A stretch of DNA of 64,000 nucleotides from NCBI GenBank assembly GCA_020161695.1, contig JAIUOO010000001.1:372001-436000 (forward strand), read 5' to 3'. Both the position numbers and the translations under genes were made by a program. This DNA is from Pseudomonadota bacterium (GTDB lineage Bacteria; Pseudomonadota; Alphaproteobacteria; Rhizobiales; Phreatobacteraceae). Shown one piece after another: positions 50,943 to 58,963 of the stretch. Every line of letters begins with the position of its first letter. Positions within the stretch are counted from its first letter, which is position 1. The notes beneath the pieces were generated by a model. That model was given only the letters and a program-made list of their open reading frames with translations. It made no database searches and had not been told where the DNA came from.

Positions 50943-51305
50943 TCAGAGCCGACGCCACTCGGCGGCGACCATGGTCTTGCCGTCGGTGCCGCGGAACACG
51001 CGGTAGCTCATGTCGAAGCGCGCACCGTCCGGCGTCGACATGCGGGCCGCGCAGCGGATCTCGCTGTCGTCCTTCGACAGTTCGCGCTTGTCGCTCAGCG
51101 TCGCGCCGGTGACGTTCTTCTCGCGCAGGATCGACTGGATCGTCGTGTTCGCGGTGGAGCTGGCGCAGCCCGGCAGGCTGGTGTCGAAGATCCTGATCAG
51201 CGCGATGGCCGCGATGATGAAGGACGAGCCGGCGGTGATGTAGCCCCAGATGCGGCTCTTCGGCTTCACCGGCTGGTCAGACGTGGTCGTGGCTGCGTCG
51301 GTCAT
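50943..51305 (-). CDS. Small membrane protein, paralogue A of a tandem pair
   Basis: 120 residues with one N-terminal membrane segment (IWGYITAGSSFIIAAIALIR, about 19-38) and a periplasmic domain that carries two cysteines (LPGCASST and SEIRCAARM) and ends FDMSYRVFRGTDGKTMVAAE. It shares the Cys pair, a DG turn, YR[VI]FR and a final A.W with the neighbouring gene at 51334, so the two are tandem paralogues. No known family. Transcribed with that neighbour, 28 bases downstream. Confidence 0.78.
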   Translation of the reverse strand: MTDAATTTSDQPVKPKSRIWGYITAGSSFIIAAIALIRIFDTSLPGCASSTANTTIQSILREKNVTGATLSDKRELSKDDSEIRCAARMSTPDGARFDMSYRVFRGTDGKTMVAAEWRRL

Positions 51306-51333
51306 GTCGGGTCCCCTCCGAATGAAAAGTCAG

Positions 51334-51705
51334 TCACTGGCCCGCCCAGACGGCGCTGACGCGCACGCGGCCGGCCTCGTTGCGGAAGATGCGGTAGGCG
51401 ATCTCGCGCCGCGTGCCGTCGGCGGCCGTCACCGTCGCGGCGCAGCCCGTCTCGCGATCCGTGCGGCCGACCTCGCGATGGGCCGAGACCGAACCTCCGC
51501 CATTGGCACGGGCGATGACCTTCAGCGTGCGGTCCACACGGGCGCCATCGCAGGCCGGCAAACCGGTATCCATGAAGCGCGCAATGCCGGCCACCGCGCC
51601 GAGCGCAACCACCGCTCCGGTCGCGTACTGAACCAGGGTGCCGAGACGCGCCGTGAAGGCGTCGATGCCGTTGGTGGCTTCGGTCGCGAAGGTCGTGTGG
51701 GTCAT
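51334..51705 (-). CDS. Small membrane protein, paralogue B of a tandem pair
   Basis: 123 residues from the ATG at 51705 (GGGGAGAG upstream). A membrane segment (LVQYATGAVVALGAVAGIAR, about 20-40) is followed by a small domain with cysteines in LPACDGARVD and ETGCAATV and the ending REIAYRIFRNEAGRVRVSAV. It matches paralogue A segment by segment. First gene of the pair, divergent from the secreted protein at 51929 across a perfect CtrA box. Function unknown; paired cysteines suggest a periplasmic disulfide. Confidence 0.78.
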   Translation of the reverse strand: MTHTTFATEATNGIDAFTARLGTLVQYATGAVVALGAVAGIARFMDTGLPACDGARVDRTLKVIARANGGGSVSAHREVGRTDRETGCAATVTAADGTRREIAYRIFRNEAGRVRVSAVWAGQ

Positions 51706-51864
51706 GTCGCTCTCCCCTGTCTGATGGGGAAATGGTCGCGCAATGCTCACCGCCGGCCCATTGCGGCGGGTTGCTGCGTGTTGCGCGATGGTTGCGACGC
51801 ATGTGGGGCCCATGTGATTTGCTCACTGAGCTTAAATTGCCTTCGCGACGCTGTCACCCCGCCG

Positions 51865-51880
51865 TTAACCACTGGTTAAC
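51865..51880. promoter_or_regulatory. Perfect CtrA-type site (TTAA-N7-TTAAC)
   Basis: TTAACCACTGGTTAAC fits TTAA-N7-TTAAC exactly. It is 49 bases upstream of the secreted-protein gene at 51929 and about 160 bases from the divergent paralogue pair. The site is also a near-palindrome. Confidence 0.65.
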
Positions 51881-51928
51881 CGGATCGGTCCACGGTTCCG
51901 CACCGGGTCAGCCCTGATCGGAACCGCC

Positions 51929-52399
51929 ATGCGCGCGCTCGTTCCCGCCCTTCTCGCCGCGTTCCTGCTCGCCGCCCCCGTCGCGGCGCAGGAAACCTGC
52001 GCCCCCTCGCATCTCGATCGCTTCAAGGCCGACGCCATGGTGGCGGATGCCGACATGCGGGCCGAAGCGCAGGCCGCGCTCGAAGCCTGCGCCGCCTTCG
52101 CGCAGGAGCAGCAGCGCAACGCCGGCGAGATCGAGGAGCGCGTCCTGGCGCAGGTCGCCGCCCTCGCCGGGCGCACCGCCTATGCGGCCTATGCCGCCGA
52201 CGACATTCCCCATGCCTCGCCGGCCCTGATCGGCCTGCTCGTGACCTCGTTCCGCGCGCTCTACCCGCATCTGCGCGCGCTGCCGGAGGACGAGAACGCG
52301 GCGGCCATGCGCACCATCGTCTTCCATCTCGTCGAGCAGGCCGGCCCGCGCGCCACCGGCTCGATCCGGACACCCCAGACCGAAGGCAGCCGGCCGTGA
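51929..52399 (+). CDS. Secreted protein of unknown function (156 residues)
   Basis: 156 residues with a clear signal peptide (MRALVPALLAAFLLAAPVAA, cleavage near QAQE). The mature part is helical and Ala-rich with two cysteines (ETCAPS and LEACAAF) that could form a disulfide, followed by IEERVLAQVAALAGRTAYAA and LLVTSFRALYPHLRALPEDE. No family recognised. A perfect CtrA site lies 49 bases upstream, and its stop overlaps the GTG of a 44-residue gene, so it heads a small operon. A cell-cycle-timed envelope role is inferred only. Confidence 0.75.
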   Translation: MRALVPALLAAFLLAAPVAAQETCAPSHLDRFKADAMVADADMRAEAQAALEACAAFAQEQQRNAGEIEERVLAQVAALAGRTAYAAYAADDIPHASPALIGLLVTSFRALYPHLRALPEDENAAAMRTIVFHLVEQAGPRATGSIRTPQTEGSRP

Positions 52400-52530
52400 A
52401 ACCCGAGGACCAGACCCTGCCCGAAACACTGGCGCCGCCGCTGTCGCCGGACGCGACCTTCGACGCGGATGTCGCTGCGACGTTCGGCGTGGACTGGCTG
52501 ACGCCGGTCTCCCTCGGCCGAAAGGACTGA
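52396..52530 (+). CDS. Very small acidic protein (44 residues), candidate
   Basis: 44 residues from a GTG that overlaps the previous stop (GTGA). It is acidic and Pro-rich (EDQTLPETLAPPLSPDATFD) and ends FGVDWLTPVSLGRKD. No membrane segment and no family. Support is only the coupled start and lack of other genes in the 200-base gap, so confidence is modest. Confidence 0.45.
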   Translation: MKPEDQTLPETLAPPLSPDATFDADVAATFGVDWLTPVSLGRKD

Positions 52531-52608
52531 CCCCTCCCCATTGATGGCGGAGCCCTGCTCCGCCATGGTCCCGGGCGACCGCGCGTCCGACGCGGGCGAG
52601 GACATGCC

Positions 52609-53187
52609 ATGCTCAAGGGTTCCGACGCGGTCCGCACCGGCCCGCTGGTCGCCATCGACGCCGACGCCTTCGTCCATCCCACCGCGCAGATCTACGGCCG
52701 GGTGAGCCTGGCGGCGGGGGCGTCCGTCTGGCCGAACGCCGTCATCCGCGCCGAAGTCTACGAGGTCGTCATCGGCCCGCGCAGCAATGTGCAGGATTTC
52801 GCGATGATCCATATCGGCAACGGCACGGGCGTCACCGTCGGCGCCGACTGCTCGATCACCCATCGAGTCACGCTGCACGGCTGCACGCTCGGCGACAACG
52901 TGCTGGTCGGCATCGGCGCAACCATCATGGATGGCTGCGTCATCGGCGAGAACTCGATCATCGCCGGCGGGTCGTTCCTGAAGGAAAACACCACCGTACC
53001 GCCGAACTCGATCGTCGCCGGCGTGCCGGGCGTGGTGAAGGCGACGCGCAATTCGGGCGACGCCAACCGCTTCAACGCCTGGATCTACGCCGAGAACGCC
53101 GCCGCCTATGCGCGCGGCGAGCACCGCGCGTGGGACGAACTCGACCTGAAGGCGGCGGCCGCGCGGTTCGGACTCAGGCGGGACTGA
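52609..53187 (+). CDS. Gamma-class carbonic anhydrase family protein (left-handed beta-helix)
   Basis: 192 residues with hexapeptide-repeat beta-helix: AIDADAFVHPTAQIYGRVSL, NVLVGIGATIMDGCVIGENS and PPNSIVAGVPGVVK. The three zinc-ligand His positions are present (His68 in MIHIGNG; His85 and His90 in ITHRVTLHG), so it may be active, though many family members lack activity. PaaY- and YrdA-like proteins are the closest types. The ATG at 52609 has GAGGA upstream. Cytosolic. Confidence 0.9.
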   Translation: MLKGSDAVRTGPLVAIDADAFVHPTAQIYGRVSLAAGASVWPNAVIRAEVYEVVIGPRSNVQDFAMIHIGNGTGVTVGADCSITHRVTLHGCTLGDNVLVGIGATIMDGCVIGENSIIAGGSFLKENTTVPPNSIVAGVPGVVKATRNSGDANRFNAWIYAENAAAYARGEHRAWDELDLKAAAARFGLRRD

Positions 53188-53348
53188 CGTTCAGCGGTCT
53201 CCCGGGCATGACCTTCCCGACAGCCGGTTCCCAGGTTTCGTGATTGCGCTCTAGCGCAGCACGCGTCGGTCGCGCCCCACGCTCCCGCCACCAGATCTAT
53301 TCAACCTCTGGCTGCTGATCTACCCTCCGCTTTCGGGGGGAAGTGCTT

Positions 53349-54491
53349 ATGTTGGCCGGCCTTAGCTCAATCATTGGGGTGATTTGGCGCGACATGAAGT
53401 CCATGCTGCGCCTGTTGATGTTATTTCTCAGGGCCCCTGATCTGCCGATGCCACGGCGCGGGAACACTACCAGCCGTCTGGCTGTACTTGTCGCCCTTGC
53501 TCTTCCTGCGACAGCGAATGCGGCCGAAATCACCGTCGTGCCACCCCGCGAGAACATGCCCGCGATCATCGCTGTCAGCGGCGCGTTCGAGTTTGGCGAC
53601 GAGAAGCGATTTGTCGATGCGGTACTTGGGATAAGCAGGGCAATCGTCATCCTGAACAGCGAAGGCGGAAACCTTCACGCAGCCCTCGAGATTGGCCGAG
53701 CGATCCGCCTCAAAGGCTTCGAGACGATTGTCGGCGACAATGTCATTTGCGCCTCGGGCTGCGCGCTGGTCTGGCTGGCAGGAACGCCCCGGACCATGGC
53801 GCCGCGCGCGATGATCGGCTTTCATGCTGCCTCCGACCGCGAGCGCAACATTGCATCATCGGGCAACGCGCTGGTCGGCTCCTATCTCAATCAACTCGGA
53901 TTGTCGTCCAATGCTGTCATCTTCATCACAGCGGCGCGGCCGGAATCGATGGCCTGGCTGACCTTCGACCTGGCCAACCAACTCGGGATCGACATTCGTC
54001 GATTTGAACTGGCAGCGGCGCCGAGCGCCCCGCCAGTTGCCCGACAACCATCTCCCACCCAGCCGCCGCCTCCGGCAACCGCAAGTCTGCGCGACACGGT
54101 GGTGGTCTTCCTGAATCGGCATTACCAATCGTTCAATCAGGATTCCTATGCTGTATCGGCCTATATCAACCGCACCTATTCGGATGTCGTCACCTATTTC
54201 GGGAACGCCAGAACGCGGCAGCAGATCGTCGACGAGAACATGAGTTTCATCCTGCGCTGGCCGAGCCGGTCGTACTCCGTTCGCCCGGCACAGACACATG
54301 TCACGTGCACGGATTTCCCGAACCAGTGCACGATCAACGCGGTTGTCGACTGGACAGCTCACAGCGCAGAGCGAAGGATCAGTTCGACGGGCGCATCATC
54401 CATCGAAATGGTCATCGACTTTTCGACGCGCACCCCGCGCATCATCCGGGAACGCGGTACCGTGCTACATCGGAACGTTTCTCGTCACTAG
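53349..54491 (+). CDS. Periplasmic ClpP/crotonase-like protein (COG3904 type)
   Basis: 380 residues from the ATG at 53349 with GGGGGGAAG upstream. Two hydrophobic stretches occur in the first 60 residues, the second a signal-like sequence (RLAVLVALALPATANAAE). Then a ClpP-like fold: VILNSEGGNLHAALEIGRAI, GDNVICASGCALVWLAGTPR (candidate Ser) and ARAMIGFHA-like RAMIGFHAASDRER. The C-terminal half is unrecognised. Codon use is visibly less GC-rich than the neighbours, suggesting recent acquisition. Confidence 0.75.
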   Translation: MLAGLSSIIGVIWRDMKSMLRLLMLFLRAPDLPMPRRGNTTSRLAVLVALALPATANAAEITVVPPRENMPAIIAVSGAFEFGDEKRFVDAVLGISRAIVILNSEGGNLHAALEIGRAIRLKGFETIVGDNVICASGCALVWLAGTPRTMAPRAMIGFHAASDRERNIASSGNALVGSYLNQLGLSSNAVIFITAARPESMAWLTFDLANQLGIDIRRFELAAAPSAPPVARQPSPTQPPPPATASLRDTVVVFLNRHYQSFNQDSYAVSAYINRTYSDVVTYFGNARTRQQIVDENMSFILRWPSRSYSVRPAQTHVTCTDFPNQCTINAVVDWTAHSAERRISSTGASSIEMVIDFSTRTPRIIRERGTVLHRNVSRH

Positions 54492-54514
54492 TCTGCGCAG
54501 CACCGGGCAGTCCC

Positions 54515-55270
54515 TCAGCGCAACACGCGCCGGTCGATGCGGAAGCGCATCTCGACCGTCTCGCCCCATCCGTCCTCCGCGCCCGGGACGGCCCGGTCGG
54601 CGGCGAGCCACTGGGTGAAATCGGCGGTGGATGGCGGGTCCGACGGCAGGTTCAGACTGAAGCGGATTTCCGGCTTGCCGCGACGCTGGAGGCGCACCCA
54701 GTCGACCGGCATCAGGCTCGATATCGGGAAGCTGCCGCGCACCACGTCGCGCCCGTCGGCATCCTTGGAGAGTTTCATGCCCGCGACGTCCCGGCCCTCG
54801 GCGCGCGAGTGGATCGACAGGGCCGTGCCGTCCTCGCCGAGCGGCGCGCCGGTTCCGGATGAAACCCGGACCTCGACCAGCAGGAGCGGCGTCATCGGCG
54901 GCGGCGGCGTCGTGGCCGAGAAGGCGAAGGCGTGAAAGGCAAAGCCGCAGAGGCCGGCCCATGCGGCAACGGCCAGCGACGCGTGCAAGCCGGTGCGCCT
55001 CGGCCGACGGGCGCGCAGGATCGGCCACAGCGCGGCGGCAAGGCCGGTGGGCGCGCCGATCAGCGCAGCGGTGACGACGAAGGACGTGCGGTCCCTGACC
55101 TGCCCGAGATCGAGGCCATCCGCGAGCATGGCCGCGGTCGAACCGCCCAGCAGGGCGCCGAGCAGCGCCCCGCCGAGAGCGCCGATCGCCACCAGCGCCA
55201 GGAACAGGCCGCCGGCGACAGCCTTCGGTGCCGGGCCTTCGGCGATTGCGGGTTCGTTCAGGGCGCTCAT
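54515..55270 (-). CDS. Membrane protein of unknown function (251 residues)
   Basis: 251 residues. Three N-terminal membrane helices (about 18-42, 64-84 and 95-118, for example GGLFLALVAIGALGGALLGA) precede a soluble domain with LLLVEVRVSSGTGAPLGEDG, SFPISSLMPVDWVRLQRRGK and a terminal MRFRIDRRVLR. The soluble part probably lies in the periplasm. No family recognised. It ends 23 bases from the convergent ClpP-like gene. Confidence 0.72.
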   Translation of the reverse strand: MSALNEPAIAEGPAPKAVAGGLFLALVAIGALGGALLGALLGGSTAAMLADGLDLGQVRDRTSFVVTAALIGAPTGLAAALWPILRARRPRRTGLHASLAVAAWAGLCGFAFHAFAFSATTPPPPMTPLLLVEVRVSSGTGAPLGEDGTALSIHSRAEGRDVAGMKLSKDADGRDVVRGSFPISSLMPVDWVRLQRRGKPEIRFSLNLPSDPPSTADFTQWLAADRAVPGAEDGWGETVEMRFRIDRRVLR

Positions 55271-55371
55271 GGCTCCGGACGCGGTTCGACGGGACGCCGC
55301 AATGCGGCACGTCCCGTGGGTCGCGGTTCGGAGCGGAAAGGTTCAGGCGGGGCCGTTCATGCCCCGCGGCT

Positions 55372-56145
55372 TCACTTCTCGACGAAGGCCTTCTCGACGA
55401 CGAAATGGCCGGGCTTGGAGATCGCGCCTTCCTCGAAGCCGTGCTCCTCCAGCATCTCCACCATGTCCTTCAGGAAGGCCGGCGAACCGCAGATCATGAC
55501 GCGGTCGTTGTCCTTGTCGAGCGGGGAGAGACCAAGGTCCGCCTGCAGCTTGCCCGAGGCGAGCAGGCTGGTGATGCGGCCGTTGTGGATATAGGGCTCG
55601 CGGGTCACGGTCGGATAGTATTTCAGCTTGCTCCGGACCAGTTCGCCGATCAGTTCGTCGTTCGGCAGCGCTTCGGAGATGAAGTCGCCATAGGCCTGCT
55701 CGTTGATGAAGCGGGTGCCGTGGATCAGCACCACGGTGTCGAAGCGGTCATAGACGTCCGGGTCCTTGACGACGCTCATGAACGGCGCGAGGCCGGTGCC
55801 GGTGCCGCAGAGATAGAGCGTCTTGCCGGGCACCAGCGCATCCTGGACCAGCGTGCCGACGGGCTTGCGGCCGACGAGGACGGAATCGCCGACCTTGATG
55901 TTCTGCAGGCGCGAGGTCAGCGGGCCGTTCTGGACCTTGATCGAGAAGAACTCGAGGTTCTCCTCGTAGTTCGACGAGACCATGGAGTAGGCGCGCAGGA
56001 GCGGACGACCCTCGACCTCCATGCCGATCATCGTGAACTGGCCGTTGACGAAGCGGAACGAGGGGTCTCGGGTCGTCTTGAAGGAAAACAGACGGTCCGT
56101 GTAGTGGTGGACCTCGAGAACGCGCTCGGTGTTCAGGTTGGACAT
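55372..56145 (-). CDS. fpr: Ferredoxin-NADP+ reductase
   Basis: 257 residues from the ATG at 56145 (GAGGG upstream). FAD binding is seen in RAYSMVSS (Arg51 to Ser58) and NADP binding in LCGTGTGLAPFMSVVKDPD, with the C-terminal GHFVVEKAFVEK ending in an aromatic-containing tail typical of bacterial FPR. It transfers electrons between NADPH and ferredoxin or flavodoxin in the cytosol, often under oxidative stress. A perfect inverted repeat lies 38 bases upstream, so regulation by a dimeric repressor or activator is likely. Confidence 0.94.
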   Translation of the reverse strand: MSNLNTERVLEVHHYTDRLFSFKTTRDPSFRFVNGQFTMIGMEVEGRPLLRAYSMVSSNYEENLEFFSIKVQNGPLTSRLQNIKVGDSVLVGRKPVGTLVQDALVPGKTLYLCGTGTGLAPFMSVVKDPDVYDRFDTVVLIHGTRFINEQAYGDFISEALPNDELIGELVRSKLKYYPTVTREPYIHNGRITSLLASGKLQADLGLSPLDKDNDRVMICGSPAFLKDMVEMLEEHGFEEGAISKPGHFVVEKAFVEK

Positions 56146-56182
56146 TGCGACCCTCAGGGGAAGGAATGCGCTGCGCTGAAGT

Positions 56183-56200
56183 TCATTCGTACACGAATGA
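56183..56200. promoter_or_regulatory. Inverted-repeat operator upstream of fpr
   Basis: TCATTCGTACACGAATGA has perfect 8-base arms TCATTCGT/ACGAATGA with two bases between. It is 38-55 bases before the fpr start, the position of a promoter-overlapping operator. The pattern is of the TetR type; no regulator gene is next to it. Confidence 0.55.
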
Positions 56201-56385
56201 TACTGCATTGCGGGACTATGACAAGAGATAGCACGCGAAAAGCGGCGAATGAGAAGGGAATTCTGCGCGTCGCCGATTTTGGGAGGAGCTATGCGGCATC
56301 CCGGGGCAAGGCAGAGGTTCATTCCATCAAACGGAGCAATGCGGAGAGAATAATTTCGCTTGAAAATGTCGATGCCGAACTGCTG

Positions 56386-56407
56386 CGAGGGCGCTCCTGC
56401 GCCCTCG
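56386..56407 (-). terminator. Hairpin downstream of the Flp pilin gene
   Basis: GAGGGCGC and GCGCCCTC with a TCCT loop follow the pilin stop by about 17 bases on the reverse strand. There is no U tract, so it may be a stabilising hairpin rather than a full terminator. Confidence 0.5.
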
Positions 56408-56423
56408 AGCGTCCTGCCCAACC

Positions 56424-56588
56424 TCACTTCTTGAAGTTGGTATTCACCTTGTTGAAGGCCGACAGCGTGTTCGACCCCATCGTATTGACCGCGACGATCA
56501 CGACGGCGGCGATGCCGGCAGCGATCAGGCCGTACTCGATGGCGGTGGCGCCGGAAGTGTCCTTCACGAAGCGAGCGAGCAGAGACAT
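56424..56588 (-). CDS. Flp/Fap type IVb pilin
   Basis: 54 residues, start MSLLARFVKDTSGATAIEYG. The prepilin cleavage site Gly followed by ATAIEYG (Glu at +5, Tyr at +6) is that of type IVb Flp pilins, and the following hydrophobic helix LIAAGIAAVVIVAVNTMGS is standard. Subunit of thin adhesive tad pili. The ATG at 56588 has GAGGA five bases upstream; two ATGs further upstream are less well placed. A CtrA-type site lies 64 bases upstream, as in Caulobacter pilA. No tad genes are in the window. Confidence 0.92.
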   Translation of the reverse strand: MSLLARFVKDTSGATAIEYGLIAAGIAAVVIVAVNTMGSNTLSAFNKVNTNFKK

Positions 56589-56651
56589 TGAAGTCCTCAT
56601 TGGGTAGCGCTGCAATGACGAGGAGCCTAGACGCCGAGCCGGTGCGGATCA

Positions 56652-56667
56652 GTTAAGCGGGCAGTAA
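56652..56667 (-). promoter_or_regulatory. CtrA-type site before the Flp pilin gene (TTAC-N7-TTAAC)
   Basis: On the reverse strand TTACTGCCCGCTTAAC has one mismatch to TTAA-N7-TTAAC. It is 64 bases upstream of the pilin ATG. Confidence 0.6.
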
Positions 56668-56840
56668 AAAATACAATCCAATTTTGGGGAATGTGTCGCG
56701 TGGTAAAGCAAGAATGACCGCACCGGTGACTTGATACCGGCAACTTGCGCGGCGCGCCGGCGCCCCTATTCTCCCGGGCGGAGTTGCCCTCCCGTTGGCA
56801 GGTCCGCCCGCTCTTCAGCCCCGCCATTCGAAGCTCGGCC

Positions 56841-57764
56841 ATGCCCCCTGACATCCTCTGCTTCGGCGAACCGCTCGGCGAGTTCAACCAGACCCGGCCG
56901 GGCGAGCCGAGCTACCTGTTCGGCTTCGGCGGCGACACGTCGAACTGCGCGATTGCCGCCGCCCGTTCCGGCGCCAGCGTCGGGGTGATCGGGGCAGTCG
57001 GCGACGACACGTTCGGCCGCGATTTCTTCAGGCTCTGGCAGGCGGAGGGCATCGACACCTCCGCGATGCGGATGGTCGAGGGCCGGCAGACCGGGCTCTA
57101 TTTCGTCACCCATGGCCCGGACGGCCATGAGTTCAGCTACCGCCGCGCCGGCTCGGCCGCAGCTCTTGTGCGGCCGGAGGACGTGCCGCTCGACGCGATC
57201 AGGCAGGCGAAGGTGCTGCACGTCTCGGGGATCTCGCAAGCGATCTCGCCCAATGCGAGCGATGCCGTGCTTGCCGCGATCCGGGCCGCGAAGGCGGCCG
57301 GCGTCACGGTCTCCTACGACACCAACCTGCGTCTCCGGCTGTGGCCGATCGAGCAGGCGCGCGACGTCACCAATGCCGCGATGCGCGAGGCCGACATCGC
57401 CCTGCCCGGTCTCGACGACGCCCGCCAGCTCACCGGTCGCGACACGCCGGACGCCATTGCCGACTTCTACCTCGAAGGCGGATCGAGGATCGTCGCGCTG
57501 ACGCTTGGCAAGGAGGGCGCCCTGATCGCGACGCCGGACGAGCGGCGCGTCGTGCCCTCGATCACGGTGGCGGCCGTCGATGCGACGGGTGCCGGCGACT
57601 GTTTCGACGGCGCCTTTCTCGCGGAATGGCTGAAGACGGGCGACCCGTTCCGCGCCGGCCGCTATGCCTGCGCCGCCGCAGCATTTTCCACGACCGGCTA
57701 TGGCGCGGTGGCCCCGCTGCCGCGGCGAGACGCCGTGCTCGCGGCCATGAAAAAGGCGGGCTGA
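56841..57764 (+). CDS. PfkB family sugar kinase (2-keto-3-deoxygluconate kinase-like)
   Basis: 307 residues. Signature 1 region: GGDTSNCAIAAARSGASVGV, with the start ILCFGEPLGEFNQTRPGEPS typical of KdgK-like kinases. Signature 2: VAAVDATGAGDCFDGAFLAE with the catalytic Asp. Phosphorylates a sugar such as 2-keto-3-deoxygluconate or a ribose analogue. The ATG at 56841 gives the standard N-terminus; an in-frame upstream start is less likely. Divergent from the pilin gene. Confidence 0.9.
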   Translation: MPPDILCFGEPLGEFNQTRPGEPSYLFGFGGDTSNCAIAAARSGASVGVIGAVGDDTFGRDFFRLWQAEGIDTSAMRMVEGRQTGLYFVTHGPDGHEFSYRRAGSAAALVRPEDVPLDAIRQAKVLHVSGISQAISPNASDAVLAAIRAAKAAGVTVSYDTNLRLRLWPIEQARDVTNAAMREADIALPGLDDARQLTGRDTPDAIADFYLEGGSRIVALTLGKEGALIATPDERRVVPSITVAAVDATGAGDCFDGAFLAEWLKTGDPFRAGRYACAAAAFSTTGYGAVAPLPRRDAVLAAMKKAG

Positions 57765-57809
57765 CCCACTGGCCGCCCGCCTTCCCGACTTCAGAAACCT
57801 GTCCGAGGC

Positions 57810-58799
57810 TTACTGGCTGACGCCGCTCGCGCGGATCGGACCTGCCCATTTGGCGATCTCGCTGCGGACGAGATTGGCGAGATAGGCGGGGCCACGGCGG
57901 TCGGGCGTCGCCATGATGGCGCCGAGCCCTTCGAGCCGCTGCTTGACGGCGGGATCGTCCATCGCCTCGACGGTGGCGGCGCGCAGACGCTCGACGATGG
58001 CGGGCGGCGTGTCCTTGTGGAAGAAGAACGCGTTCCAGGTATAGGCCTCGAAGCCCTGCAGGCCCTGTTCCTGCGCCGTCTGCAGGTTGGGGAAGACCGT
58101 CGAGCGGGCGGCGGTCAGGGTCGCCAGCGCCTTCACGGCATTGCCCTGGATATGCGGCATGGCGGTCGAGGAGATTTCGCACATGTAGTCGACGCGGCCG
58201 CCGATCACATCCTGAATCGCGGGAGCCGAGCCGCGATAGGGCACATGGGTCACGTCGTTCGTGCCGATCACCGAATTGAGGTAGAGGCAGCCGAGATGCA
58301 CCGCCGAGCCGGCGCCGGCCGAGGCGAACTGCAGCTTCGCCTGGTTCGCCTTCACATAGGCGATGAATTCCTGGAGATTGGTCGCCGGGAAGTCCTTGCG
58401 GGTGATCAGGATCAGCGGCACCTCGGCGATCAGCGTCACCGGCGCGAAGTCGGTGGCGGCGTTGTAGAGCGGCTCCTTGTAAAGCGTCTGGTTCACAGCA
58501 TGGGTGCCGACGGTGCCGAGCACGAAGCTGTAGCCGTCAGCCGCGCCGCGCGAGACACGGGCCGTGCCGGTCATGCCGCCGGCGCCGCCGACATTCTCCA
58601 CCACCACCTGCTGACCGAGAATCTGCGACATCCGTTCGGCCATGATGCGGCCGAGCACATCGGTCGGGCCGCCGGCGGCGAAGGGGATGATCATGGTCAC
58701 GGGACGGGTCGGCCAGGCCTGCGCGGAAGCGGCCGCGGGCGCGAGGACGGAGAAGGCTGCGGCTGCGAACGCAGCCATCGTGCGACGGGTGAATGACAT
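57810..58799 (-). CDS. Tripartite tricarboxylate transporter substrate-binding protein (orphan)
   Basis: 329 residues from the ATG at 58799; a TTG one codon earlier with AGGGGA six bases before it is also possible. Signal peptide (MAAFAAAAFSVLAPAAASAQ), then WPTRPVTMIIPFAAGGPTDV and GGAGGMTGTARVSRGAADGY as in Bug proteins. The characteristic HVPYRGSAPAIQDVIGGRVD is present. It binds a carboxylate in the periplasm. No permease genes are adjacent, so it must use a TctAB from elsewhere or act as a sensor. Confidence 0.92.
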   Translation of the reverse strand: MSFTRRTMAAFAAAAFSVLAPAAASAQAWPTRPVTMIIPFAAGGPTDVLGRIMAERMSQILGQQVVVENVGGAGGMTGTARVSRGAADGYSFVLGTVGTHAVNQTLYKEPLYNAATDFAPVTLIAEVPLILITRKDFPATNLQEFIAYVKANQAKLQFASAGAGSAVHLGCLYLNSVIGTNDVTHVPYRGSAPAIQDVIGGRVDYMCEISSTAMPHIQGNAVKALATLTAARSTVFPNLQTAQEQGLQGFEAYTWNAFFFHKDTPPAIVERLRAATVEAMDDPAVKQRLEGLGAIMATPDRRGPAYLANLVRSEIAKWAGPIRASGVSQ

Positions 58800-58963
58800 C
58801 AAAACTGATCCCCTGACTTCATCTCGAACGCTGATTTCAATGCGATATTGTGATTTAGCGACGCTTTAGGCGGACAGTCGTAACGGCATGGCCGCCATGA
58901 AGGCAAGGGGTGGCGGCGCGGCGGATCGGCGCTAGAACTCGGCTCCCTGCCATGGAGTTCCGC

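Noticed and set aside
56218..56607. Forward frame starting MTRDSTRKAANEKG that runs antisense through the Flp pilin
   Set aside because: No convincing ribosome site, and it continues through the real pilin gene on the other strand.
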